DNA of 64,000 nucleotides, from NCBI RefSeq assembly GCF_050613145.1, contig NZ_CP192507.1:3410001-3474000 (forward strand), read 5' to 3'. This stretch comes from Lysinibacillus_B sp050613145 (GTDB lineage Bacteria; Bacillota; Bacilli; Bacillales_A; Planococcaceae). How positions within the stretch are numbered: the stretch's first letter is position 1; every line of letters begins with the position of its first letter. The notes beneath the pieces are model-generated. The model ran no database searches. It saw only the letters and a list, made by a program, of their open reading frames with translations, and was not told the origin of the DNA. Below are positions 7,913 through 16,819 of this stretch, piece after piece. The translations under genes and the position numbers were made by a program.

Positions 7913-9193
7913 TTATTCTTCTCCTTTATCCCAGCCGCGCGACTCAACTGCTCGTGCGTGGCCTTCTAATCCTTCCAGACGTGCTAGACGGGCAATTTTT
8001 GGTGCATTTTGTGCCCATGTTTTTTCACTATAATAAACAACGCTCGTGCGTTTAATAAAATCATCTACATTTAGCCCACTCGCAAAACGTGCTGTACTAT
8101 TTGTTGGCAGAACGTGATTTGTCCCTGCAAAATAGTCACCTACTGGTTCTGAGCTATAGCGCCCTATAAAAATAGCACCCGCATGTGTAATGCGTTCTGC
8201 CACTTCCACTGCCTTATCTGTCACAACCTCTAAATGCTCTGGTGCTAAAGAATTGACTGCACGAATCGCTTCCTCTAGTGATTCCGCTACATAAATTTGC
8301 CCGAATTTTTCAATGGATTGACGAGCAATCGTCTCACGCGGAAGTGTCTTCAGCTGCTTTTCTACTTCTTCTGCTACTGCCTCTGCTAACGCATCACTTG
8401 TTGTGATTAATACCGCACACGCTAATGCATCATGCTCTGCTTGTGATAATAAATCAGCGGCAATTTCATCCGCATAGGCTGTCTCATCTGCTAATACACA
8501 AATTTCTGATGGTCCTGCAATCATATCAATTGCGACCTCACCAAATACTTCACGTTTGGCTAGCGCAACAAAAATATTACCTGGGCCTGTAATTTTATCG
8601 ACCGGTGTAATTGTCTCTGTCCCATATGCTAGTGCTGCAATCGCTTGTGCGCCGCCTACTTTATACATTTCTGTCACACCTAAAATATGTGCTGCGACAA
8701 GCACCGCTGCTGGAAGCTTTCCGTCACGTCCAGCAGGGGATGTAATAACAATGCGCTTTACGCCCGCTACTTGCGCTGGAATGACATTCATTAAAACAGA
8801 CGATGGATAGGCCGCTGAACCGCCTGGCACATATAATCCAACTGCATCAAGTGGTGTAATCCGTTGCCCGAGCCAAGAACCATCCGCTAATGGTAACTCA
8901 TAACCCGTACGTTTTTGTGCACTATGATATAGGCGAATATTGGCTGCTGCTTCAGCAAGATCTTTATAAAGTTGTTCATCGAACCCTTTTACTGCTTCCT
9001 CAATTTCTTCCGCTGTAACACGTAAGTTTTTCGGGGCAAAACCATCCCATTTTTCGCTATACATGCGAATTGCCGCATCGCCACGTTCACGTACATCTGC
9101 AATGACTTGACGTACCGTTTTCAATTGCTCCTCGTTGCCACTTTCAAGCTGACGTTTTAACGAAATATCACTTGTTAACGTTGTAATATTCAT
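7913..9193 (-). CDS. hisD: Histidinol dehydrogenase
   Basis: A 426-residue zinc enzyme oxidising histidinol to histidine in the last two steps of the pathway. Diagnostic motifs include GLYVPGGSAAYPSSVLMN, KITGPGNIFVALAKR, the signature IDMIAGPSE and LSQAEHD, and the C-terminal APEHLE and FIGRYSSEPVGDY..GTNHVLPT segments with catalytic histidines. Its length is normal. It lies 15 bases after hisG in the operon. Confidence 0.97.
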   Translation of the reverse strand: MNITTLTSDISLKRQLESGNEEQLKTVRQVIADVRERGDAAIRMYSEKWDGFAPKNLRVTAEEIEEAVKGFDEQLYKDLAEAAANIRLYHSAQKRTGYELPLADGSWLGQRITPLDAVGLYVPGGSAAYPSSVLMNVIPAQVAGVKRIVITSPAGRDGKLPAAVLVAAHILGVTEMYKVGGAQAIAALAYGTETITPVDKITGPGNIFVALAKREVFGEVAIDMIAGPSEICVLADETAYADEIAADLLSQAEHDALACAVLITTSDALAEAVAEEVEKQLKTLPRETIARQSIEKFGQIYVAESLEEAIRAVNSLAPEHLEVVTDKAVEVAERITHAGAIFIGRYSSEPVGDYFAGTNHVLPTNSTARFASGLNVDDFIKRTSVVYYSEKTWAQNAPKIARLARLEGLEGHARAVESRGWDKGEE

Positions 9194-9208
9194 ACGATCC
9201 CCCTATCC

Positions 9209-9832
9209 CTAATTCACACATTTTTTTAAGCGCGACACGAGGTCTTGAATACGCTCACTTTTCATGCGGTAACTAACCGGATTGGCAATTAGACGAGAGG
9301 AGACATCCGTAATGTGCTCGTACTCGACTAACCCATTCTCTTTTAATGTACGTCCTGTCGATACGATATCGACAATGCGATCTGCTAAGCCAATCATCGG
9401 CGCAAGTTCAATTGAACCATTTAACTCAATAATCTCTACTTGCTCCCCGATCCCTTTATAATATTTTGTAGCGATATTTGGATACTTTGTTGCAATACGT
9501 GGTGCAATTTCATTCATCGTCGTATTCGGTAAACCTGCCGACGCAATATAGCACTCACTAATTTTCAAATCTAATAGCTCATGAACTGTACGACGTTGCT
9601 CTAACAACACGTCCTTACCTGCGATTCCGATATCTGCTACGCCATGCTCTACATAAACTGGTACATCCATTGGTTTTGCTAAAATGAAGCGGATTTTTTC
9701 TTCCGGAATTTCAATCATCAACTTCCGTGACATCTCTACTTCCTCTGGTAAATTAAAGCCCGCTTCTAATAGCATTTCATATGCTTCTTCAAAAATGCGC
9801 CCCTTAGGCATTGCGATTGTTAATTCACTCAT
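9209..9832 (-). CDS. hisG: ATP phosphoribosyltransferase, short form
   Basis: A 207-residue catalytic subunit for the first step of histidine synthesis. The start LTIAMPKGRIFEEA, the DIGIAGKD motif and the phosphoribosyl-binding loop IVDIVSTGRTLKENGL are present. It lacks the C-terminal regulatory domain of the long form, so it should need HisZ, which is encoded immediately upstream with a 4-base overlap. Confidence 0.96.
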   Translation of the reverse strand: MSELTIAMPKGRIFEEAYEMLLEAGFNLPEEVEMSRKLMIEIPEEKIRFILAKPMDVPVYVEHGVADIGIAGKDVLLEQRRTVHELLDLKISECYIASAGLPNTTMNEIAPRIATKYPNIATKYYKGIGEQVEIIELNGSIELAPMIGLADRIVDIVSTGRTLKENGLVEYEHITDVSSRLIANPVSYRMKSERIQDLVSRLKKCVN

Positions 9833-10995
9833 ACTTGTTCCTCCTGCCCAGAGAAGTACACAACTTCTTGGAACTGCTCTTTAAATGCTTCTACATTTTC
9901 TAGCCCGACTGTTGATTGCAGCGTCACACGGCGATTTTGCTCACGTAATAGCGCTGCCTGAGCTAATGCTTGTTTAAATGCTACAGGTTCAAATAATACA
10001 AGCGCTGTCACGTTTTCAATCTCTTGACGTGGCATTGCTTCCAGTAAACGATCGACACGTAAACCAAAGCCTGTTGCCCCTACAGTTGAACCAAAATGCG
10101 CAAGTAGTCCGTCATAGCGACCACCATTGCCTAATGGGAAGCCACTGCCAGAAGCAAATACTTCAAATAACATGCCCGTGTAATAATTCATATGACTTGA
10201 TAATGTAAAGTCGTACGCAATATATTGTTCAACGCCAGCTAAAGCGAGTAATTCCCATAACTTTTGCATATATTCTAATGCGTCATTTTTACGCACATAT
10301 TTTTCAATATCTTCAATAGAAGATAGGCTTAATGCTTCCTCAATAAAAGCGAGTAGTGCATCGGATTTCGTTTTTGGTAAATCAAATGTTAGTACCGCTT
10401 CTTCAAAGCCTACATAATTACGTTGTACAAGCAGTTCATTTAATTTCTCCGCTTGCTCTGTGCTTTCTGTATAATCTTTCAAAATACAGCTTAGTACGCC
10501 TGCATGACCAATCGTAATTTTGAACGATTCAATGCCGTATGCTTTGACTAATTCGATCACTGTCATAATTACTTCTGCATCCGCAAAAACAGAGTTGTCC
10601 CCAATTAATTCAATCCCCATTTGCTCGAACTCTGCTGGTCGACCACCTTCTAGCTGCTGTGCACGGAAAACATTTTCGAAATAAGCTAAACGTTGTGGGA
10701 TTTTTTCTTTCAATAATTTTGATGTTGCTACACGTGCAATCGGTGTAGTCATATCTGGTCGTAACACTAATGTACTACCTTGACTATCCACTAGCTTAAA
10801 CAAAGTAGCATCATGGATCGCAGACGCCTTACCAACCGTATCGTAATACTCGACAGTTGGTGTTTTAATAAATTCATAGCCACGACTGCGTAGTAATTCG
10901 CGCCCTGTCTCACGTACTTGCTCTAATTTTTCATAAATTTGTGGGAATGTATCGCGCATCCCAAGTGGTTTTTCGAACATTTTAATCGATGACAT
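9829..10995 (-). CDS. hisZ: ATP phosphoribosyltransferase regulatory subunit
   Basis: A 388-residue histidyl-tRNA-synthetase paralogue. The class II synthetase-like motif LRPDMTTPIARVA is near residue 90 and the ENVFRAQQLEGGRPAEFEQ region follows. It forms a hetero-octamer with short HisG and confers histidine feedback. It is the first gene of the his operon. No T-box was found in the 280 bases upstream, only the hairpin at 11156-11193. Confidence 0.95.
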   Translation of the reverse strand: MSSIKMFEKPLGMRDTFPQIYEKLEQVRETGRELLRSRGYEFIKTPTVEYYDTVGKASAIHDATLFKLVDSQGSTLVLRPDMTTPIARVATSKLLKEKIPQRLAYFENVFRAQQLEGGRPAEFEQMGIELIGDNSVFADAEVIMTVIELVKAYGIESFKITIGHAGVLSCILKDYTESTEQAEKLNELLVQRNYVGFEEAVLTFDLPKTKSDALLAFIEEALSLSSIEDIEKYVRKNDALEYMQKLWELLALAGVEQYIAYDFTLSSHMNYYTGMLFEVFASGSGFPLGNGGRYDGLLAHFGSTVGATGFGLRVDRLLEAMPRQEIENVTALVLFEPVAFKQALAQAALLREQNRRVTLQSTVGLENVEAFKEQFQEVVYFSGQEEQV

Positions 10996-11155
10996 TTTGA
11001 CACATCCTAAACATTTTACTTTAACGTACTAGAGTGATAAATTACTAATATATGAAAGTATTTTACTGCTATTAGAGTATTTAGTCAATAAATTCACAAA
11101 AACTTAACTATACTCAATTTTCTGATATATATTTCCCTATTATACACTATTAGAA

Positions 11156-11193
11156 AGACATCATCTCGACCTATTTTGGTCAAGATGATGTCT
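11156..11193. repeat. Long hairpin upstream of hisZ
   Basis: AGACATCATCT and AGATGATGTCT form an 11-base stem, extended by GACC/GGTC around TATTTT. No clear U-run follows on the minus strand. A shorter, decayed version (ATCTCGACC.ATTTTGGTCAAG) occurs inverted near 15267-15292. It could be an old repeat, or a structured element ahead of the his operon. Confidence 0.55.
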
Positions 11194-11236
11194 TATCTTT
11201 GTGAATATCCATGAAACTTATATGTTTCTGTTTACT

Positions 11237-11271
11237 AAAAAACCGACAAAATCCAAAATTCGGATTTTGTC
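11237..11271 (-). terminator. Rho-independent terminator after yvoF
   Basis: On the minus strand AACTGACAAAATCC pairs with GGATTTTGTCGGTT, followed by a T-run. It starts four bases after the yvoF stop and should end the hprK-lgt-yvoD-ppaX-yvoF transcript. Confidence 0.85.
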
Positions 11272-11274
11272 AGT

Positions 11275-11808
11275 TCATTCATTTTCCCATTTCGGTTTAT
11301 CTAATTTTTTTCGCTCTGCCATTTGTTCAGCTGTATAAATGATGCGCATCGGATTTCCCCCTGCCATACAACCTGGTGGTACATCGCGATGAACAAGCGT
11401 GGCAGCGGACACGATTGCCCCGTCCCCTATTTCAACACCTGGTAAAATGGTTGAATTTGCTCCAATCATTACATGACTACCAATAACAACATCCCCAAGT
11501 CGATACTCTTCAATTAAATATTCATGGGCCAAAATCGTTGTATTAAAACCGATGACCGTATTATCGCCAATTGAAATTCGTTCAGGATACATCGTATCAG
11601 GCATCACCATCAATGCAAGGGATGTTTTATCGCCAATCTTCATCCCTAAAAATGTACGATAAAGCCAGTTTTTTAAACGAAGGAATGGCGTAAAACGTCC
11701 AATTGTTATAATGGTAAAACATTTTGCTACTTTCCAAAACGATACAGTGTCATACATATTCCATAATGAGTTTGCCCCTTTAACACGATAACGCTCCGTT
11801 CTCCTCAT
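11275..11808 (-). CDS. yvoF: Left-handed beta-helix acyltransferase, YvoF-like
   Basis: A 177-residue protein with the hexapeptide repeats of a left-handed beta helix from about residue 60: ISIGDNTVIGFNTTILAH, then VVIGSHVMIGANSTILPGVEIGDGAIVSAATLVHRDV and the closing PPGCMAGGNPMRII. Such enzymes acylate sugars or amino acids using acyl-CoA; the acceptor is unknown. It is the last gene of the conserved hprK-lgt-yvoD-ppaX-yvoF operon, three bases after ppaX. Confidence 0.88.
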   Translation of the reverse strand: MRRTERYRVKGANSLWNMYDTVSFWKVAKCFTIITIGRFTPFLRLKNWLYRTFLGMKIGDKTSLALMVMPDTMYPERISIGDNTVIGFNTTILAHEYLIEEYRLGDVVIGSHVMIGANSTILPGVEIGDGAIVSAATLVHRDVPPGCMAGGNPMRIIYTAEQMAERKKLDKPKWENE

Positions 11809-11811
11809 CCA

Positions 11812-12450
11812 CTATGCTTCCTTTACAATTGAAATTAAATCAGACATATGCTCTAACATATAATCTGGATTGAACTGTTGTAAAAATGCTCGTCCTTTAA
11901 ATGCCCAAGAGACTCCCGCTGTACATACACCTGCATTTTTACCGCCTTCGATATCATGCGAGTTGTCTCCAATCATGATGACCTCTTCTTTTACTAACCC
12001 GAGTTTTTCAAGTGCAAGCAAGATTGGTTCAGGATGAGGCTTTACATGGGTCACATCTTCCAAACCAACAACAAACTCGAATAAGTGACTTGCCCCTAAA
12101 ATATTTAATCCGCGTGCAATGCTATCACGACGCTTTGTCGATACAATGACTAAACGCACGCCCATTTCCTTTAACTTCTCTAATGTTTCGACAACACCAT
12201 CATATTCTTTTACAAGGTCATCATGATGTATTAAATTCCATTCACGGTACTTTGTAATCATCATTTCCGTTTCCCCTGGTGTCAGCGTATCAAACGTTTC
12301 CTTTAAAGAAGGACCGATAAATGGTAGACAATCCTCCGCCTTATATTGCCCGGGAAATCTCTCGTTTAACACATGTAAAAACGTTTCAATGATTAACTCA
12401 TTTGTATCTAGTAATGTTCCATCAAAATCAAATAGCAATGCCTTTATCAT
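11812..12450 (-). CDS. ppaX: Pyrophosphatase PpaX
   Basis: A 212-residue HAD phosphatase with motif I DFDGTLLDT at the start, motif II VIVSTK near residue 105, and motif III/IV KPHPEPI...GDNSHDI. In B. subtilis PpaX hydrolyses the pyrophosphate released when HPr kinase/phosphorylase dephosphorylates HPr-Ser-P. Its co-location with hprK two genes upstream supports the same role. It overlaps yvoD by four bases. Confidence 0.93.
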   Translation of the reverse strand: MIKALLFDFDGTLLDTNELIIETFLHVLNERFPGQYKAEDCLPFIGPSLKETFDTLTPGETEMMITKYREWNLIHHDDLVKEYDGVVETLEKLKEMGVRLVIVSTKRRDSIARGLNILGASHLFEFVVGLEDVTHVKPHPEPILLALEKLGLVKEEVIMIGDNSHDIEGGKNAGVCTAGVSWAFKGRAFLQQFNPDYMLEHMSDLISIVKEA

Positions 12451-13388
12451 GACTCTAAAACTCCTCTAGCTTCCTTTTGTTCTGCTCGTCGCCATACATA
12501 TGCAACCACAATCGTTAAAATAAACGCGGTAACGACACGAATCGCCAATAACGGCAATACCGGGATGCCGAGTGGTACGAAAATGAGTGTATCCTCCACT
12601 ACGGCGTGACAAGCTACTAAGAAAATAAATGCGAGTGTTGCATCCTTTTTCGATACCCCATCTTCCTCAACCGCTTGAATCATAACACCTGCACCGTACG
12701 CTAACCCAATTACTAGCCCTGTTACAAGTGTCATGGAAGCATTCGGTTTTACGCCTATCACCTTTGTGAACGGTGCTAGTCTATTTGAAAATTTCAGCAT
12801 ATAACCATAATCACGTAAAAACTGAACGATGATCATTAATGGTAGGACAATGATAATTAACTGAAGAATCCCGTAACTGGCCTTTTCCAAGCCAAGTAGC
12901 AGTATCGCTCCCCAGCCATCTGGATTGGCTGTCATTTCTGGCATCATACCATATTTAGCAATCTCACTGCCTCCATCCCAAAGCAAGTTAATCGTAATGG
13001 CAGAGAGGAAAGCAAGCCCAAATCGAACGACTAGTACAACCCACAATTTTACCCCTACACGAAGGGCAACGGCAGTCTCAATAAACATACTATGCGCAAA
13101 CGATAACATAACAGCTAATGTAAATACTTCTTTTACCGTTAACTCAAGTGATAATATCCCTGCAATGCCCGAATATAAATTTAGCGTTGTTCCAAGGACT
13201 AATGGAATAGCCGCTTCACCTGGCAAACCTAAAATACTCATCAATGGTGCGATCATATCGACAATCCATGGAAGTACCGGTGTAAATTGCAAAAGCGTCA
13301 CGATAAACGTAATTGGAAAAATAAATTTACTTAATTTCCATGCTGTTTGTAAACCTGCGAGCATCCCCTTTTTTAACGTCTCTCTCAT
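12447..13388 (-). CDS. yvoD: Nucleoside-recognition (Gate) domain membrane protein, YvoD-like
   Basis: A 313-residue polytopic membrane protein with about eight hydrophobic segments and the conserved Gate-domain patterns (GTTLNLYSGIAGILSLEL near residues 66-83; GLVIGLAYGAGVMIQAVEEDG near 225). Related proteins include spore maturation proteins SpmA/SpmB. The transported or sensed molecule is not known. It lies between lgt and ppaX, as in B. subtilis, and is tightly coupled to ppaX. Confidence 0.88.
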   Translation of the reverse strand: MRETLKKGMLAGLQTAWKLSKFIFPITFIVTLLQFTPVLPWIVDMIAPLMSILGLPGEAAIPLVLGTTLNLYSGIAGILSLELTVKEVFTLAVMLSFAHSMFIETAVALRVGVKLWVVLVVRFGLAFLSAITINLLWDGGSEIAKYGMMPEMTANPDGWGAILLLGLEKASYGILQLIIIVLPLMIIVQFLRDYGYMLKFSNRLAPFTKVIGVKPNASMTLVTGLVIGLAYGAGVMIQAVEEDGVSKKDATLAFIFLVACHAVVEDTLIFVPLGIPVLPLLAIRVVTAFILTIVVAYVWRRAEQKEARGVLES

Positions 13389-13401
13389 TTCGCAAGCTCC
13401 C

Positions 13402-14226
13402 CTACTTTTTATCTAAATAACGTACAACCGGCTTCACCTTCATGCGGCGATAGACGATAGCAATAATACCGACGACAACCCCAATAATAGATACGACTTG
13501 TGCTGAACGTAGTAAATCGTCAATTAAATACAAGCTATCTGTACGTAAACCTTCAATATAGAAACGACCAATTGAATACCAAATTAAGTAAAAGAAGAAC
13601 ATTTCCCCTCGTCGCCAATTAAACTTACGGGCAACTAGTAAAATGATAAGCCCAATCACGTTCCATAGAGACTCATATAAAAACGTCGGATGTACATATG
13701 TACCCTGTTCTTCAATATACATCTGTTCAATAATCCAATTTGGTAGCAATAAATTCTCTAAAAAATCACGTGTTACAGGTCCACCGTAAGCTTCTTGGTT
13801 CATAAAGTTACCCCAGCGACCAATAATTTGTCCTACTAAAATACTTGGTGCCGCAATATCAGCAACACGTAAAAAGCTAACACCACGTTTTTTCGTAAAA
13901 ACATACGCGGTAATAAAAGCCCCGATTAATGCGCCGTGAATAGCAATGCCACCAGTCCATATTTCAATAATCTTCCCGGGATCCTGACTATAGTAATCCC
14001 ATTTCATCGATACATAGTAAATCCGAGCTGATAATATTGAAATCGGTACTGCCCAAATTAACATATCTCCGATAAAATCTTCATGTAATCCTAATCGAAC
14101 AGCCTCACGCTGCGCTAAAAAATACGCCAGTACAATTCCTGTAGCAATTAAAATCCCATACCACCTTACCGGAATTGGACCTAAATGAAAGGCGACTGGA
14201 TCAATAGCTAATAATGTTAAACTCAT
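13402..14226 (-). CDS. lgt: Prolipoprotein diacylglyceryl transferase
   Basis: A 274-residue, seven-segment membrane enzyme that attaches diacylglycerol to the lipobox cysteine of prolipoproteins. The conserved HGALIGA and IGQIIGRWGNFMNQEAYGG (Lgt signature) motifs, then HPTFLYES and GRFYIEGLRTDSL, are all present. Several lipoproteins in this window (PrsA, cytochrome c551, the YtkA-like protein, the MBL protein) would be its substrates. It follows hprK in the conserved operon. Confidence 0.97.
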   Translation of the reverse strand: MSLTLLAIDPVAFHLGPIPVRWYGILIATGIVLAYFLAQREAVRLGLHEDFIGDMLIWAVPISILSARIYYVSMKWDYYSQDPGKIIEIWTGGIAIHGALIGAFITAYVFTKKRGVSFLRVADIAAPSILVGQIIGRWGNFMNQEAYGGPVTRDFLENLLLPNWIIEQMYIEEQGTYVHPTFLYESLWNVIGLIILLVARKFNWRRGEMFFFYLIWYSIGRFYIEGLRTDSLYLIDDLLRSAQVVSIIGVVVGIIAIVYRRMKVKPVVRYLDKK

Positions 14227-14244
14227 AACAATCTCCTTTCGACT

Positions 14245-15183
14245 TTAGAAATCATCCATTTCATCATTCGATGCAATCATCTCATCTAAACGACGGGAAA
14301 ATTCTTCTGCTGCATTAACCCCCATCTTTTTCAAGCGATAGTTCATGGCCGCTACTTCAATAATGACAGAGACGTTACGTCCTGGTTGAACAGGCACCGT
14401 TAATTTCGTTACATTCGTATCGATAATACGCATTTTCTCCTCGTCTAAGCCAAGACGATCGTACGATTTATCTGGATCCCAATTTTCAAGCTCAATAATC
14501 AGTGTAATCCGCTTATAAGGACGAACTGCACTCGCACCGAATAATGTCATAATATCAATAATACCAATACCACGAATTTCAAGTAAATGCTCAAGTAGTG
14601 GCGGTGGGCTGCCAATCAAGAAATTTTCCGATTCTTGACGGATTTCAACACAGTCATCCGCTACAAGACGATGCCCTTTTTTCACTAATTCTAAAGCCGT
14701 TTCACTTTTCCCCACACCACTTTTTCCGATTAAAAGCACACCAATGCCATGCACATCAATAAGCACACCATGAATCGCGGTTGTTGGTGCCAACTTGCTT
14801 TCTAAAAAATTCGTAAGCCGACTAGAAAAACGCGTTGTCGTCAACCTTGTTTTAAGAACCGGTACATGATTTTTATCGGCTGCATCAATTAACTCCGGTG
14901 GTACTTCAAGCTCTCTTGAAATAATAATTGCGGGCGTATTTTGCGAGCAAAGACGCATCATACGCTCTTCACGGTCACTAGCTGGCAGCATTTCAAAAAA
15001 TGAAAGTTCTGTCTTCCCCAATAATTGTACGCGATTTGCTGGATAATGGGTAAAGTACCCCGCCATTTCAAGTCCCGGTCTTGAAATATCACTCGTCGTA
15101 ATATAACGCCCGATCCCTTCCCCGCCACTTACTAACTCTAAATCAAATTTCTCCATTACATCTCTCGTTGTTACTTGAATCAT
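14245..15183 (-). CDS. hprK: HPr kinase/phosphorylase
   Basis: The start is set at the ATG at 15183 because GGAGAGT lies at proper distance; an in-frame ATG exists at 15201. The resulting 312 residues match the family. The Walker A loop GKSGVGKSETALELVKKGH is near residue 155 and the family signature EIRGIGIIDIMTLFGASAVR lies near 205-224. It phosphorylates and dephosphorylates HPr at Ser46, controlling carbon catabolite repression. It heads the operon with lgt, yvoD, ppaX and yvoF. Confidence 0.97.
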   Translation of the reverse strand: MIQVTTRDVMEKFDLELVSGGEGIGRYITTSDISRPGLEMAGYFTHYPANRVQLLGKTELSFFEMLPASDREERMMRLCSQNTPAIIISRELEVPPELIDAADKNHVPVLKTRLTTTRFSSRLTNFLESKLAPTTAIHGVLIDVHGIGVLLIGKSGVGKSETALELVKKGHRLVADDCVEIRQESENFLIGSPPPLLEHLLEIRGIGIIDIMTLFGASAVRPYKRITLIIELENWDPDKSYDRLGLDEEKMRIIDTNVTKLTVPVQPGRNVSVIIEVAAMNYRLKKMGVNAAEEFSRRLDEMIASNDEMDDF

Positions 15184-15356
15184 CTTAAACTCTCCAATCA
15201 TACAACATACATATTATTTTATTTTAACATGCCTATCCCATATTTCTAATATTTCGTATTAGAAATAAACAACTTGACCAAAATCGGTCGAGATGACGCC
15301 TTGGAAGTAAAAGCCCATAGATGTTTCTTATCGGCCTAATACTTACCTATCCGCCA

Positions 15357-15391
15357 CAAAAAAAGCCGACGAATATTCGCCGACTTGTTTT
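15357..15391 (-). terminator. Terminator after cytochrome c551 gene
   Basis: On the minus strand AGTCGGCGAATATTCGTCGGCT forms a near-perfect GC-rich hairpin followed by seven T. It begins shortly after the cccB stop codon. Confidence 0.9.
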
Positions 15392-15408
15392 CACCCTATT
15401 TTTCTCTA

Positions 15409-15762
15409 TTATTTCTTTGCAGCTAACCAAGCAGCTAAAGCTTCCGCTTCTTCACCTTGCACTAAACCGCCAGGCATACCGCCCTCTTGACCATTTACAA
15501 TGATATCTAAAATTTCTTCTTCAGATAAGCGAGAACCTACATCATTTAACGCTGGTGTGTTACCCATACCTTGTAAATTACCACCGTGACATGTTGCACA
15601 GCGTTGTTGTGCGACTTCTGCACTTGCATCTGCTGTAGTTTCTTCTGCTGGTGGAGTTGTTGTACCTTCATCTGTTTTATCTGTATTTTCCTCATCGCCG
15701 CCACATGCACCAAGCATTAGAGCAGAACCTAACATGAATGTTGCTAACCATTTCTTTTTCAT
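15409..15762 (-). CDS. cccB: Cytochrome c551, membrane-anchored lipoprotein
   Basis: A 117-residue protein with a lipoprotein signal (LMLGAC, lipid-attachment Cys about residue 20), an acidic Thr/Glu-rich linker, and a C-terminal class I cytochrome c domain with the haem motif CATCHG and a distal methionine in GGMPGGL. It carries electrons at the outer membrane face, probably to cytochrome c oxidase. It is adjacent to a YitT-family gene, as cccB-yvjA is in B. subtilis, and has its own terminator. Confidence 0.93.
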   Translation of the reverse strand: MKKKWLATFMLGSALMLGACGGDEENTDKTDEGTTTPPAEETTADASAEVAQQRCATCHGGNLQGMGNTPALNDVGSRLSEEEILDIIVNGQEGGMPGGLVQGEEAEALAAWLAAKK

Positions 15763-15815
15763 ATGTGATACCCCTCCAAGTATAATTTTACTAACATATC
15801 CCTAGTATAGCACTT

Positions 15816-16667
15816 TTATGCACGTTTGAAACCTTCTCCTAGTACCTCATAAGCATCAGAAACAATGACAAACGCTGATGGGTCAATACTTTTAACGATT
15901 TGTTTCAGCTTTGTGAATTCTGTCTGATAGACTACCACCATGAGTACAGGCTTCTCATGTCCTGTATAGCCACCAAATGCGGGAATTTTCGTGACGCCTC
16001 GGTCAATCTCTTGAAAAATTCGGTCCCTTATTTCATCTTGCTTATTTGTAATAATATACACCATTTTTGATTGACTGAAGCCTAATTGAATAATATCGAT
16101 TGTTTTTGTTGTGACATATAGCCCAACCAATGCGTATAAACCCTTTTCGATATCAAATACTATTGCTGCACTCGTTGCAATAATCCCATCAATTAGCAAC
16201 ACACTTGTCCCTAATGTCATTCCTGTAAATTTCGTAATAATTTGTGCTAATAAATCTGTACCACCTGTCGATGCTTTCCCTTTAAATACAAGACCAATTC
16301 CAGAACCGACAACAATACCACCAAAAATTGCACCGAGTAGTGGATTATACGTCCAAGCATCCCAACTTTCCGTTAAAATAACGAAGAATGGTAGTGCAAG
16401 TGTACCAACTAAGGACTTAGCACCGAAATTCTTCCCTAAAATGAAAACACCCGCAATAAATAAAGGAATATTAAATGCATATTGTACAATCCCTGCATTC
16501 CAACCAAATACCCCATGCAAAATAGTACTAATCCCACTTACGCCACCTGAAGCGATTTGGTTAGGAAATAAAAATGCATTAAAACCAATTGCCACGACAG
16601 CTGCCCCTGCAATGACATAAAGGTATTCCATAATTGTATCTTTTACAAAATGATTTTCGTTATTCAC
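15816..16667 (-). CDS. yvjA: YitT family membrane protein (DUF161/DUF2179)
   Basis: A GTG at 16667 preceded by AAAAGGTAGGG gives 283 residues, the normal length; the open frame extends to 16781 without a convincing ribosome site. The N-terminal two thirds hold five or six hydrophobic segments (AVVAIGFNAFLF; GGVSGISTILHGVFGWN), and the last about 80 residues form the soluble DUF2179 domain (VYIITNKQDEIRDRIFQE..RGVTKIPAFGGYTG). The function of the family is unknown. The position next to cccB supports the yvjA assignment. Confidence 0.85.
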   Translation of the reverse strand: MNNENHFVKDTIMEYLYVIAGAAVVAIGFNAFLFPNQIASGGVSGISTILHGVFGWNAGIVQYAFNIPLFIAGVFILGKNFGAKSLVGTLALPFFVILTESWDAWTYNPLLGAIFGGIVVGSGIGLVFKGKASTGGTDLLAQIITKFTGMTLGTSVLLIDGIIATSAAIVFDIEKGLYALVGLYVTTKTIDIIQLGFSQSKMVYIITNKQDEIRDRIFQEIDRGVTKIPAFGGYTGHEKPVLMVVVYQTEFTKLKQIVKSIDPSAFVIVSDAYEVLGEGFKRA

Positions 16668-16780
16668 ATTTTTCCCTACCTTTTTCATTTCTCTACACAA
16701 TTCAGCCATGATTATAGCAAATGTTTTATTAAATCGGAACTTCACTTTAATGAAGTTTCTGACGATTGATAATAACACCA

Positions 16781-16813
16781 AAAAAAAATCCTATAGTAAA
16801 TTTACTATAGGAC
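16781..16813 (-). terminator. Terminator after the EAL-HDOD gene
   Basis: A perfect palindrome, TCCTATAGTAAA/TTTACTATAGGA, is followed on the minus strand by a run of nine T, seven bases beyond the stop codon of the upstream gene. Confidence 0.92.
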
Positions 16814-16819
16814 CTAGTA

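Noticed and set aside
16111..16620. Long plus-strand frame opposite the YitT gene (and a similar one at 12925-13416 opposite yvoD)
   Set aside because: Long antisense frames are common opposite membrane-protein genes; no start signal or domain is visible.
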